The notes under the pieces: model-generated
Databases searched by the model: none
What the model saw: only the letters and a program-made list of their open reading frames with translations
What the model was told of the DNA's origin: nothing
Source of the DNA: Spirochaetota bacterium
GTDB lineage: Bacteria > Spirochaetota > UBA4802 > UBA5550
Assembly (NCBI GenBank): GCA_025457915.1
Contig: JALOTL010000008.1
Span: 1 to 64,000, forward strand
Length of the DNA stretch: 64,000 bases
Direction: 5' to 3'
Shown: one piece after another, positions 53,019 to 61,400 of the stretch
Position numbering within the stretch: the first letter of the stretch is position 1
How the letters are laid out: every line of letters starts with the position of its first letter
Made by a program: the position numbers and the translations under genes

Positions 53019-53588
53019 TCACTTGTTCTTCAGATAATTTGCAATGACCTTGCCCACAAAGTCCCTTGTTTCCCTGTAATCGGCCCCGCCCTTTTCATCC
53101 ACGGTCTTTTTACCGGCGTTGTACGCCGAAAGGGCCTTCTTGTAATCGCCCTTGTAATTCTTTAGAAGTCCTGAAAGAAACTCGACCCCGGCCTTTATGT
53201 TTTCCTCCGGTTCGTAAGGATCCTTCACGCCCATGTCCTTGATGACCGACGGCATGAGCTGCATAAGTCCCTTGGCTCCCTTGCCGGATACGGCCCTCGG
53301 GTTATATCCCGACTCGGCGTCGATTACCGCCTTTACCAGCGATGCCGGTATGCCGTTTCTGCCCGCGTATTCTTCCGCAAGCCTGTTGATCCCCTCGACC
53401 CCGGGATTCTTCGGGTTACCGGAAACGGCGGAAGTTTTTGACCGGTCCTGGTTGATGTTCTCCGTGAGCGCCCTGTCGAAAGAGGCCCTGTTTTCAGATG
53501 ATGAGCTTTTAGGATTATGTCTCTTTAGACCGAATCTGCTTTTTATCTCCTCGATCCTCTGCATCACCGCAAACATGTCCTCAGTCAT
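53019..53588 (-). CDS. Lytic transglycosylase (SLT domain), flagellar cluster
   Basis: 189 aa. The C-terminal 110 residues form an SLT goose-type lysozyme domain: AVIDAESGYNPRAVSGKGAKGLMQLMP (split by the catalytic Glu in AES) and ALSAYNAGKKTVDE. The first 75 residues are polar and disordered (Ser/Asn-rich). There is no Sec signal peptide, which suggests export through the flagellar type III apparatus as for the FlgJ muramidase; this is inference. It overlaps fliJ by 4 nt and would cut the peptidoglycan for rod passage. Confidence 0.85.
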   Translation of the reverse strand: MTEDMFAVMQRIEEIKSRFGLKRHNPKSSSSENRASFDRALTENINQDRSKTSAVSGNPKNPGVEGINRLAEEYAGRNGIPASLVKAVIDAESGYNPRAVSGKGAKGLMQLMPSVIKDMGVKDPYEPEENIKAGVEFLSGLLKNYKGDYKKALSAYNAGKKTVDEKGGADYRETRDFVGKVIANYLKNK

Positions 53589-54052
53589 CTTTCACCCCCG
53601 GCTTCGGCGGCCCGTCTTGCATATATCTTCTGGTTCATGTCGTCGTTTTCCTTCGCGATCTCCCTGCCCGCGAGATCGTTGTATTCCCTTTTCCTTCTCT
53701 CCTTGAGTTTATCAACCACCTTCCTTTCCCTGGACGCCTGCACCAGTCTCTCCCTGACCATCCGGATCTCCGGCTCCATGGCCAGGATCCTGTCCTCGGC
53801 GGCGTCGATCGCCCTGAGTGAAACATCAACGAAGCGCTCGTACATGACGGCCTCGGAGATCGAGTACCTGCCGGACCTCATTTTACCGGAATACTTGTTT
53901 TTCTGCTCCTCTATGCGCTTCCTCAGATCGTCCTGCCTGGATCTTTCCCTGTTCTGTACCGAGATCAGCTTGGCCAGCTCGTTTTTTATCTCCTTCTCCC
54001 TTGCCTCCCTGATATCCAGCAGCCTCTGGAGCCTGAATTTAAACTTCTTCAT
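53585..54052 (-). CDS. fliJ: Flagellar export chaperone/stalk protein FliJ
   Basis: 155 aa, almost entirely predicted coiled coil with alternating Lys/Arg and Glu (starts MKKFKFRLQRLLDIREAREKE, the typical FliJ N-terminus). FliJ sits in the centre of the FliI hexamer and stimulates the export ATPase. It lies 13 nt downstream of fliI and overlaps the transglycosylase gene by 4 nt. Confidence 0.9.
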   Translation of the reverse strand: MKKFKFRLQRLLDIREAREKEIKNELAKLISVQNRERSRQDDLRKRIEEQKNKYSGKMRSGRYSISEAVMYERFVDVSLRAIDAAEDRILAMEPEIRMVRERLVQASRERKVVDKLKERRKREYNDLAGREIAKENDDMNQKIYARRAAEAGGER

Positions 54053-54065
54053 TCAGACTGCCCCG

Positions 54066-55463
54066 TCATCTTATTATCCTCGCGTATGCGGGAGGCGGCG
54101 CCGACGGTCTCACGGCCGGGCCTTTTTCCTTCTCGAACAGGGCCTTCAGTTTACCGACGATTGAATCGTATGTGTCCTTTTCATAAATCCCCTGCCGCAG
54201 GAAGGTGTTCATCCTTTCGATCATATCAATCGCCCTGTCGACAGTGGGGTTGGACCCCCGCGCATAGGCGCCGAGGTTGATCAGGTCCTCCGCGTCGGTA
54301 TAGGCGGCAAGGAGCTCCCTGAACTTGTTGGCCGCCTCCAGGTGCTCCCTGGTCACGACGTCCTTCATGCACCTGGATATGGACGCGAGCACGTCAACGG
54401 CCGGGTAATGGCCCTTGTGCGCGAGGCGTCTTTCAAGAACGATATGCCCGTCAAGTATGCTCCTTGCGGCATCCGCAATGGGCTCGTTCATATCATCGCC
54501 CTCGACGAGTACGGAATAAAAGCCCGTGATGCTGCCGCCCTTTTCGCTTGAGCCGGCCCTTTCCAGCAGTTTTGGAAGCAGGGAAAAAACAGACGGCGGG
54601 TATCCTCGGGACGCGGACGGTTCGCCTGCGGCCAGGCCGACCTCCCTCTGCGCCATGGCAAACCTCGTGATGGAATCGAGTAGAAGGTTCACCGCCTTGC
54701 CTTTGTCCCTGAAGTATTCGGCTATGGCGTGGGCCAGCAGGGCCCCCCTGAGCCTGAGCATCGGCGGCTGGTCCGACGTGGCCACTATTACAACGGACCT
54801 CTTGATCCCCTCCTGTCCCAGTTCCTTTTCCACGAAATCCTTTACTTCCCTGCCGCGCTCTCCTATGAGCGCAATCACGTTGACGTCGGCGTCGGTGTAC
54901 CTGGCGATCATGGCTATGACGGTCGATTTTCCCACGCCGGAGCCGGAGAATATCCCTATCCTCTGCCCCCTTCCCACGGTATTCAGTCCGTCTATGGACC
55001 TGATTCCGACCGAGAGCGGCTGGGTGATGATCGACCTCTCGAGGGGGTTGAGGCCGGAATTATGGACCGGGTATTTCAGGTCCGTGTAGATCTCGCCCTT
55101 GCCGTCGATGGGCCTGCCCACCCCGTTTATTACCCTGCCGAGCAGCTCATCGCCGACCGGCACCATCAGTGCGGAACCGGCCGCGAAAACCTCCGCTCCC
55201 GGTACGACGCCCTTCATCTCGCCTATCGGCATGAGTATGACCCTGTTCTTGTTGAACCCGACGACTTCGGCGAAAAGATATTCCCCCTTCGCGAGCTTTA
55301 TCCTGCAGAGCTCGCCGTATTTTACGGCGGGGCCCACGGATTCTATGGTAAGGCCGACAATCCTGTCGACCCTGCCGGTGAATTTAATTGTATCGACCTC
55401 GTCGAGAGCCCTTTTGTACTTGGATAGAACGTCGACGCTTTCGTGCGGCAGGATCTTTATCAT
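54066..55463 (-). CDS. fliI: Flagellum-specific ATPase FliI
   Basis: 465 aa, F1-ATPase-beta-like. Walker A GIFSGSGVGKSTVI (about 163-176), Walker B segment VNLLLDSITRFAMAQ, and ALIGERGREVKDF; residues RGYPPSVFSLLPKLLER match the family. It powers substrate unloading at the flagellar type III export gate. Ten nt after fliH. Confidence 0.97.
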   Translation of the reverse strand: MIKILPHESVDVLSKYKRALDEVDTIKFTGRVDRIVGLTIESVGPAVKYGELCRIKLAKGEYLFAEVVGFNKNRVILMPIGEMKGVVPGAEVFAAGSALMVPVGDELLGRVINGVGRPIDGKGEIYTDLKYPVHNSGLNPLERSIITQPLSVGIRSIDGLNTVGRGQRIGIFSGSGVGKSTVIAMIARYTDADVNVIALIGERGREVKDFVEKELGQEGIKRSVVIVATSDQPPMLRLRGALLAHAIAEYFRDKGKAVNLLLDSITRFAMAQREVGLAAGEPSASRGYPPSVFSLLPKLLERAGSSEKGGSITGFYSVLVEGDDMNEPIADAARSILDGHIVLERRLAHKGHYPAVDVLASISRCMKDVVTREHLEAANKFRELLAAYTDAEDLINLGAYARGSNPTVDRAIDMIERMNTFLRQGIYEKDTYDSIVGKLKALFEKEKGPAVRPSAPPPAYARIIR

Positions 55464-55472
55464 TTATCTGTC

Positions 55473-56399
55473 CTAAATGGGGTTGGTGTTCCTGATGGCC
55501 TCTTCTATGGCATCAAGCTGCACGGAAATCCTCGCGTCTATCGCTCCAACGTCCGTTTCTATTATGCAGCCGCCTCTTTCCACCCTGGAATCCTCGTATA
55601 TGTTTACCTTCTTGAGGGACTCCATCATTTTTATCAATTCGTCCTTATGGGCCGTGGTCATGTCCAGGTCGGCGAAATTGACGCGGATGTCTATCCTGTC
55701 CCTGTCCTTGACCCTCTTTATGGCTTCTTTTATATTGTTGATTACAACTTCCCGCCTTTCAACTATTTCGTCCTTGATGACCTTCCTGGCGATCATGAGT
55801 ATCATCTCAGTCATCATCTTTTCGGAAGACCTTATGATCTCGTCCCGGATATCGACGGCCGTTGATACTACCGTGCCGAGCCTGTCGATAAGCCTCATCA
55901 CCTCTGCCTGGCCCTCCTTGTATCCTTCCTCCCTTCCGGCATCATAGCCCTTCTTGTATGCCTCGTGCTCTATCTCCGAGACCTTCAGCTCGGCCTCCTT
56001 GATCATCTTCTCGGCCTCGAACTTTCCGCGCTCGATCTCCCGCTCGGAATCAATCTTCAGGTGGTCCATCTCCAGCCTTATCTGCTCCCTGGCCTGCTGG
56101 AGCTCCTTGAAGGCCGCGTCCTTTCCGCCCTCCTCGATCTTCTTGGCGTCGCCCCTGGCCTCGTCGATCATCTGCCTGACTTCTTCCTCGGTCTCGCGCC
56201 TGTAGCGCTCGAGCTCGGCCTCCATCTCCTCGATAGACGGACCCTGGTAAACGTCTATCGGATTCCCTTCTTCGTCGACCTCGAACTCCTTGAACTCCTC
56301 TGTTTCAAGGACGTTCTTTTGATACTTCCCCGGAAGCTCTATCTGCTTGGGGATGTTTATCTGCCTGACTTCACCCGGTTTGAATACTAGCTTAGACAA
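55473..56399 (-). CDS. fliH: Flagellar assembly protein FliH
   Basis: 308 aa from TTG at 56399, chosen because GGAGGAGG lies 6 nt upstream and the sequence LSKLVFKPGEVRQI follows; a longer frame to 56429 would run deeper into fliG. Long Glu-rich coiled coil (about 60-190), then a conserved C-terminal domain with REVVINNIKEAIKRVKDRDRI. It regulates FliI and tethers it to the export gate. The start overlaps the fliG stop by 8 nt, so translation is coupled. Confidence 0.9.
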   Translation of the reverse strand: MSKLVFKPGEVRQINIPKQIELPGKYQKNVLETEEFKEFEVDEEGNPIDVYQGPSIEEMEAELERYRRETEEEVRQMIDEARGDAKKIEEGGKDAAFKELQQAREQIRLEMDHLKIDSEREIERGKFEAEKMIKEAELKVSEIEHEAYKKGYDAGREEGYKEGQAEVMRLIDRLGTVVSTAVDIRDEIIRSSEKMMTEMILMIARKVIKDEIVERREVVINNIKEAIKRVKDRDRIDIRVNFADLDMTTAHKDELIKMMESLKKVNIYEDSRVERGGCIIETDVGAIDARISVQLDAIEEAIRNTNPI

Positions 56400-57408
56400 C
56401 CAGTTCCTCCTCCCCGGCCCTTGCAACAATGATATCGCCGGATTCTTCGAGTTTTCTTATGATATTTACTATTTTCTGCTGCGACTCCTCGACGTCGCGG
56501 AGCCTTATCGGTCCCATGAAATCCATGTCCTCCCTCAGCAGCGACGAAGCCCTTTTCGACATGTTCCTGTAAATCTTCTCCTGGACCTCGGCATCCACCC
56601 CCTTTAGCGCCTTCGCGAGGTCCTGAGTATCAACCTCCCTGAGCACCTTCTGGATGGACCTGTCGTCGAGCAGAACGATGTCCTCAAAAACGAACATCCT
56701 CTTCTTTATCTCCTCGGCGAGTTCCGGGTCCTCTTCTTCGAGGGCCTCTATAATTATCTTTTCGGTACCGCGGTCGACATTATTAAGCACCTCGACTATG
56801 GTATCTATGCCGCCCGCGGAGGTGAAATCCTCGCTGGCCAGGGTCGAAAGCTTCCTCTCGAGCACCCTTTCGACCTCCCTGAGCACGTCAGGCGAGGTCC
56901 TGTCCATCTGCGCGATTCGCTTGGCCACGTCGGCCTGTATCTGGTGGTTCAGCCCCGAAAGTATAAGCGCCGCCTTCTGCGGGTCGAGATAGGCAAGAAT
57001 AAGGGCGATCGTCTGTGGATGTTCGCCCTGTATGAAGTTCAGGAGATGGCTCGGGTCGGTCCTCCTGATGAAGTCGAAGGGCCTGACCTGGAGGGAGGAC
57101 GTCAGCCTGTTGACGATGTCTATCGCCTTCTGGGTTCCGAGGGCCCTTTCCAGAACATCCCTGGCGTAATCGATGCCGCCCTGCTGGATGAACTCCTGGG
57201 CCATCATCATCTCCTGGAACTCCTGGAGGACCCTGTCCCGCTCCTCGGGTTCGATCTTGTCAACCCTGGCAATCTCGAAGGTAAGCTGTTCGATCTCGTC
57301 TTCCCTGAGGTGCTTGAAGACCTCCGAGGAAACATCGGACCCTATCGATACGAGAAATATGGCCGCCTTTTGCCTTCCAGTGAGAGGCGCTTTTTTGGAC
57401 TGAAGCAT
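56392..57408 (-). CDS. fliG: Flagellar motor switch protein FliG
   Basis: 338 aa. N-domain with TGRQKAAIFLVSIGSDVSSEVF binds FliF; middle domain with EHPQTIALILAYL (the conserved EHPQ motif, about 128-140); C-domain with the charged torque helix region (EEEDPELAEEIKKRMFVFED and LLDDRSIQKVLREVD). It turns stator torque into rotor rotation. It follows fliF after 129 nt containing a strong hairpin. Confidence 0.97.
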   Translation of the reverse strand: MLQSKKAPLTGRQKAAIFLVSIGSDVSSEVFKHLREDEIEQLTFEIARVDKIEPEERDRVLQEFQEMMMAQEFIQQGGIDYARDVLERALGTQKAIDIVNRLTSSLQVRPFDFIRRTDPSHLLNFIQGEHPQTIALILAYLDPQKAALILSGLNHQIQADVAKRIAQMDRTSPDVLREVERVLERKLSTLASEDFTSAGGIDTIVEVLNNVDRGTEKIIIEALEEEDPELAEEIKKRMFVFEDIVLLDDRSIQKVLREVDTQDLAKALKGVDAEVQEKIYRNMSKRASSLLREDMDFMGPIRLRDVEESQQKIVNIIRKLEESGDIIVARAGEEELVV

Positions 57409-57465
57409 TACATCACCCCGGCTTAGATGCTTTTTTGAATGAAACCCTTTTCGCCATTTACGCCT

Positions 57466-57490
57466 TCACCCCCGTCAAAAACGGGGGTGA
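57466..57490 (-). promoter_or_regulatory. Hairpin between fliF and fliG
   Basis: A perfect 10-bp stem TCACCCCCGT/ACGGGGGTGA with a 5-nt loop. No T run follows, so it is more likely an RNA-processing or stability element, or a partial attenuator, than a full terminator. Confidence 0.6.
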
Positions 57491-57537
57491 TAGTCCCTGA
57501 GATCCTGTCTGACGATAGCTATAATATATATAAAATT

Positions 57538-59238
57538 CTATTCCTCAGCAAGCCATGTTCTGAGAAGCTGGGCGACATCGTCCGGCCTCTCCTTCGCAAG
57601 GTTGATGGCGCTCTGCTGAAGCTCGAGCCTGGCCTTTTCCTCGAGGGAGAGCTCGACATCTATGCCCTCCTCTTCCGCCGCCCTGAGCGCCGCCTCTCTC
57701 ATCCTCTGCTGTTCGAGGGCAAGCCTTTCCTCTCTGGATCTTCTCCTCTTTTCCAGCTCTTTGGAGATCGCCCTGAAAACTATAAAACCGGCAAAAAGCG
57801 CTATCACGCCGATCAATGCCGCCAGGAGTATCCTTTTTATCTGTTCCTTCTTCCTGAATTCTTCCCTGAGGGAATCCCAGTACTTGGTCCTGTCGAACAT
57901 GATGTTCTCGACAGCTACATTGTCCCCCCTCGCCTCATCGAAATTGATGGATTTTTTTACGATGTTTTCAGCCTTCCTGAGTTCTTCGGTCTGAAGGACC
58001 GTCTGGATCGGCTTTTTCGCAGGGTCAAGGTCATAGCTGCCGTCCGTCTGCCTCGGCAGGTCCTGTATGCCGTCGATCGCAATGGCGACAGAGACCCTTG
58101 ATATGTCGTAGGGGTCCTTTTCCCTCTTCCTCAACGTCTTGTTGAGGGCGTGGTTTCTTATCTTTTCGCTTTTGTTGTATTTTGCAAACTGATCGTCGGC
58201 CGCCTTGTATCCCGGAGGCTTGTTGCCCTCGGTCCCGGCCGGCCCCTCGGGGTTCCACCCGTGACCCTCGAACTTTTCCTTCGTGGTTTTTTCAGAGATT
58301 ACGAGAGAATCCTTTACCTTCCTCGTATTGTAAGGGACATTGGGATTCTGTTTTTCAATTTCTATCGGCGTGTACTCTTCCTGCTCCTCGCTCACCTTGT
58401 CCCAGTTGAATTCCATGTTCAGGCGGACTATCTGGATCCTGTCGGAAGAATATATCCTTTCGAGGCCCTCCCTTATGTCCTTGAGCATCTTGACCCTGGC
58501 CAGCTCTTCTATTTTTCTCCTGTTTTCTATGATCGTCAGCTCGGTCTTGGCCTTGTCGATATCATCATTGAAATCGGATATTATATTGCCCATCTCGTCG
58601 GTTACCGTTACATCGTCCGGCTTGAGCCTGGGTCCTACCGCCCTTGATACAAGGTACATTATGCCTTTTATTTCTTTTCTTGAAAGCTTTTCATAACCCG
58701 GCGCAAGAAAAACCGTAACGGCGGCGGTATACGGAGTCCTCTGGTCCGTATAAAGGCTGTCCTCGGTCATAGCTATTTCGATATCGGCCTTCGAAATGTT
58801 TTTCAGCGATTCGATATGCCGTTTGATCTCATCCCTGAGGGCCCTCATGTATTTGACGTCGAGCTCCTTGTCGGTTTCGGTCCATTTCGTAAGATCGAAC
58901 AGCTTCCATCCCGGAATGCCCTTCGGTATCATCTTCTCCTGGGCAAGCCTGGTAAGTATGAGCTCCCTTTCGCTGGGTTTGACGAGGATGTTCGATCCGC
59001 CGGAGGTCGTGTACGAAAATCCCATTTCCTCGAGCTTTTTGGTGACCTGCCCCAGATCTTCAGAGGGCAGTTCGGTGAACAGCACCACATTCGGGGCCCC
59101 CGTGGACACGGAGAACAGCACCACGAACGCGACGATAACCACCCCGCTCACTACGCCGATGATGACCTTCTTGGTGTTGTCAAGTTTGGAGTAGACCTCC
59201 ATGATCTGACCCCATATTCTTTTTAAGAACTCGAGCAT
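57538..59238 (-). CDS. fliF: Flagellar MS-ring protein FliF
   Basis: 566 aa. N-terminal membrane helix at about 25-45 (VIIGVVSGVVIVAFVVLFSV), ring-building motifs in the periplasmic part (ILTRLAQEKMIPKGIPGW, YTAAVTVFLAPGYEKLS, ALDTRYIM-type region, EMGNIISDFNDD), second helix at about 475-495 (ILLAALIGVIALFAGFIVF) and a C-terminal FliG-binding tail ending AQLLRTWLAEE. GGAGG precedes the ATG by 4 nt. It has its own consensus promoter at 59288, which separates it from fliE. Confidence 0.96.
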   Translation of the reverse strand: MLEFLKRIWGQIMEVYSKLDNTKKVIIGVVSGVVIVAFVVLFSVSTGAPNVVLFTELPSEDLGQVTKKLEEMGFSYTTSGGSNILVKPSERELILTRLAQEKMIPKGIPGWKLFDLTKWTETDKELDVKYMRALRDEIKRHIESLKNISKADIEIAMTEDSLYTDQRTPYTAAVTVFLAPGYEKLSRKEIKGIMYLVSRAVGPRLKPDDVTVTDEMGNIISDFNDDIDKAKTELTIIENRRKIEELARVKMLKDIREGLERIYSSDRIQIVRLNMEFNWDKVSEEQEEYTPIEIEKQNPNVPYNTRKVKDSLVISEKTTKEKFEGHGWNPEGPAGTEGNKPPGYKAADDQFAKYNKSEKIRNHALNKTLRKREKDPYDISRVSVAIAIDGIQDLPRQTDGSYDLDPAKKPIQTVLQTEELRKAENIVKKSINFDEARGDNVAVENIMFDRTKYWDSLREEFRKKEQIKRILLAALIGVIALFAGFIVFRAISKELEKRRRSREERLALEQQRMREAALRAAEEEGIDVELSLEEKARLELQQSAINLAKERPDDVAQLLRTWLAEE

Positions 59239-59287
59239 AATACCTCCGCTCCCGCCTTACAAATATGCGGATAATGAGACATAATGC

Positions 59288-59316
59288 ATTATAGAATTAA
59301 TAAAAAAAAATGTCAA
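59288..59316 (-). promoter_or_regulatory. Consensus sigma-70 promoter of fliF
   Basis: Read leftward: TTGACA (59311-59316), exactly 17 nt, TATAAT (59288-59293). Both boxes are perfect. Predicted +1 near 59281 leaves a leader of about 43 nt. Confidence 0.8.
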
Positions 59317-59436
59317 TTAATTTACTAAGAAAATTTAGTTTTTTATACATAAAAATTTTCAACATCATTATATCCTACAAGTGAAAATCAAGAGTCGTTT
59401 AAATTGAATTGACCGGGGGTTACAACGCCAGGTCAT

Positions 59437-59749
59437 TATGGGAACCCTTAAAAATCAGGGATTTCTCTGGTATTATCAATCATAACCCCTGATTTTATCT
59501 GATGTTCTGCCGGATGCGAACGGAAGCGACTAACAGGATGTGCCAATAAGCATCGATGCCTATTGGTGGACTCTTTTGGAAAACCTTGTTCCGAGTCCAC
59601 AGGGGTGTATCCTGCACCCACCCTCAATTACATTGATGCTGAGAAGCCGCCACAAGGGAACATCGAGCGACAGGATGTTGCGAATGTCGATTTAAACATG
59701 TATGCTTAATAAAAAATCGGTAAAAATATAATTTAAAGAGCTCCCCTTA
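59437..59749. mobile_element. MITE-like element C, longer and hairpin-loaded, inside the flagellar cluster
   Basis: About 313 nt. Left end TATGGGAACCCTTAAAAATC; right end, reverse complement, TAAGGGGAGCTCTTTAAATT; bounded by TA. The TAAAAATATAATTTA stretch near the right end resembles AAAAATATAATTTA in element B. Internal foldbacks: CCAATA/TATTGG around palindrome GCATCGATGC, GTGGACTC/GAGTCCAC, GGGTGT-ATCCT-GCACCC (59602-59618) and GCGAC-AGGAT-GTTGC (59667-59681). No reading frame. Confidence 0.5.
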
Positions 59750-59822
59750 TCTTATTATAATACAAAAGACTGGTTATGGATTTTTTCATTTGCGCTGTAA
59801 TAGTGCCGTGATAAACATGCAC

Positions 59823-59854
59823 AAAAAAGGACGCGGCTTTTTTAAACCGCGTCC
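59823..59854 (-). terminator. Terminator after fliE
   Basis: Read leftward: GGACGCGG (59847-59854 region) pairs with CCGCGTCC (59829-59836) and is followed by six T. It lies 28 nt past the fliE stop, so flgB-flgC-orf-fliE form one terminated transcript. Confidence 0.85.
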
Positions 59855-59882
59855 CCGTTTTTTAACCGGCCTTCTCCCGGAA

Positions 59883-60212
59883 TTATCTCAGGTTCATAAG
59901 CTCCCTGTAAGTCTTGACGACCTCGTCCCTGACGGCCCTTGTAAAGCTCAGCGATATCTCTGCCTTCTGGGCGGCTATCATGACGGAATGTATGTCGACG
60001 GACTCGGGCCTGTATATCATTTTCTGGTTCAGATCGTCGGCATCGACCTGCAGGTCGTTCACCTTGTTTATGGCGGACTTCAGGCTGTCCGCGAACGAAC
60101 CGGCGACGTCGTCGGACTCCCTTTCCGCCTTCATTTTGTTGCCGTAATGCAGCGGGTTGCTGGTTTTCATCTCGACCACATGGCCGAAGGGCTGCTTGTC
60201 AATGGAAATCAT
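59883..60212 (-). CDS. fliE: Flagellar hook-basal body protein FliE
   Basis: 109 aa from the ATG at 60212, with AAGGAG 7 nt upstream (a GTG two codons earlier is less well placed). The C-terminal half is typical FliE: SVDIHSVMIAAQKAEISLSF, TRAVRDEVVKTYRELMNLR. FliE joins the MS ring to the rod. Its ribosome site lies in the last codons of the small upstream gene, and only 2 nt separate the two genes. Confidence 0.94.
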   Translation of the reverse strand: MISIDKQPFGHVVEMKTSNPLHYGNKMKAERESDDVAGSFADSLKSAINKVNDLQVDADDLNQKMIYRPESVDIHSVMIAAQKAEISLSFTRAVRDEVVKTYRELMNLR

Positions 60213-60214
60213 AT

Positions 60215-60373
60215 TCACACTCCTTTAGTATTAATGTATCTCATCTCTATTTTGGAAGATATCATGAGGTCGCTGCTTAAAAATTTCATCATCTCCTGTT
60301 TTCCGACGGCATTCCTTCTTGAAAGATCATGAGTCACATGGATTTCCCTGTTTATCGAAGATTCCCTGAACAT
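60215..60373 (-). CDS. Small protein (52 aa) between flgC and fliE
   Basis: A 52-codon frame with GGAGG 6 nt before its ATG at 60373, 11 nt after the flgC stop, ending 2 nt before fliE. The product begins MFRESSINREIHVTHDLSRR, is basic, without Cys, Trp or a signal peptide, and probably helical (QEMMKFLSSDLMISSKIEMRY). The strong ribosome site and the exact fit between two rod genes argue that it is real. Function unknown; it could be a short rod or export component, or a leader that couples fliE translation. Confidence 0.65.
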   Translation of the reverse strand: MFRESSINREIHVTHDLSRRNAVGKQEMMKFLSSDLMISSKIEMRYINTKGV

Positions 60374-60384
60374 ATCCTACCTCC

Positions 60385-60849
60385 CTATACCGTGCCCCTT
60401 CCCAATTCCAGGGCCTTGTTGAACATTGATTTCGCATTATTGACCATTTGAATGTTCGCTTCGTACGACCTGGATGCGGAAATGAGGTCCGTCATCTCCA
60501 TGACTATATTCACGTTCGGCATCTGCACATAGCCCTTCTGCGGCCCGGTCTTTATCGCGTCAGGATGCGTCGGATCGTAAGTGAGCCTGAAGGGCTCCTT
60601 GTCATTCTCTATCTTGACAATCCTGACCCCCCTCCCGATCCCGTGGTCTATCCTCTCCGGAACCAGCGGCGACTTGTAATTCGGCCTGATGTTTATCGGA
60701 GCGAATATGGCCCTTTTCCTGACATACGGCCCGCCTTCAGGCGTCCTTGTCGTCGTGGCATTTGCGATATTGTTGGAAATCAGGTCCATGCTGAGCCTCT
60801 GGGCGGTAAGCCCGGTCGAGGCTATGTTAAAGCTGTCGAACATTCCCAT
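60385..60849 (-). CDS. flgC: Flagellar basal-body rod protein FlgC
   Basis: 154 aa. N-terminus MFDSFNIASTGLTAQRLSMD followed by SNNIANATT is the rod-protein signature; the C-terminus ends with SASRSYEANIQMVNNAKSMF, the matching coiled-coil segment. It is a proximal rod subunit secreted by the flagellar type III system. It is 10 nt after flgB. Confidence 0.97.
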   Translation of the reverse strand: MGMFDSFNIASTGLTAQRLSMDLISNNIANATTTRTPEGGPYVRKRAIFAPINIRPNYKSPLVPERIDHGIGRGVRIVKIENDKEPFRLTYDPTHPDAIKTGPQKGYVQMPNVNIVMEMTDLISASRSYEANIQMVNNAKSMFNKALELGRGTV

Positions 60850-60859
60850 ATCCTACCCC

Positions 60860-61288
60860 TTATGCGGTCCTCATGGCCAGCTTGATCATCTTGTAGTTCT
60901 GGTTCAGGCCGGTCACATAGGCGTTGTATCTCATGTTGTTTTTCGCAGCGTCCACCATCTCCTTCTCTATGTCGACGTTGTTGCCGTCGTTCCTGTAGAT
61001 GGTGTCGTAATCCAGGTGGATCCTTGGCTTCACGGCATCGACGTCTTTCGGTATGAAAAACGGTATGTGCCTGTCATCGTTCATAAGGGCGGGAAGCCTG
61101 TTCTCCTTTTCCTGCCGGTCAAGGATCGCGCGTTGCAATTCGCTTTCGAAGTTTACCTCGCTCCTTTTAAAATGCGGGACGTCAACATTGGCTATGTTGT
61201 TCGATATCACCTTTCTCCTGAGAGACTCGGTGTCCAGCGCCCTTTCAAAAAGGCGGTTTGTTTGCTCCATTTTACTGTCAATAAACAT
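60860..61288 (-). CDS. flgB: Flagellar basal-body rod protein FlgB
   Basis: 142 aa. Rod signature SLRRKVISNNIANVDVPHFKR (about residues 22-42, here shortened) and C-terminal NVDIEKEMVDAAKNNMRY. Proximal rod subunit. First gene of the flagellar cluster; AGGAAGGA lies 6 nt before the ATG. No clear sigma-28 promoter is visible upstream. Confidence 0.96.
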   Translation of the reverse strand: MFIDSKMEQTNRLFERALDTESLRRKVISNNIANVDVPHFKRSEVNFESELQRAILDRQEKENRLPALMNDDRHIPFFIPKDVDAVKPRIHLDYDTIYRNDGNNVDIEKEMVDAAKNNMRYNAYVTGLNQNYKMIKLAMRTA

Positions 61289-61400
61289 ATATAATCCTTC
61301 CTGAAAAATCTCCCTGTTATATAGATCGGTATTTTCAAGAATTCATTAATACTTTTTTTATGGGACATAAAAAAAATCGTCCTTTTTTAATCGGGTAAAA

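Larger units (their letters stand above)
59239..59882. other. Intergenic region splitting the flagellar cluster
   Basis: 644 nt between fliF and fliE, where flagellar clusters are usually tight. From right to left it holds the fliE terminator (59823-59854), MITE-like element C (59437-59749) with internal hairpins, an AT-rich stretch and the fliF promoter (59288-59316). No gene is supported in it. Confidence 0.7.

Noticed and set aside
61289-61400. Search for a sigma-28 type flagellar promoter upstream of flgB
   Set aside because: No TAAA-N15-GCCGATAA match with acceptable spacing. A CCGAT word occurs but without a partner -35 box.
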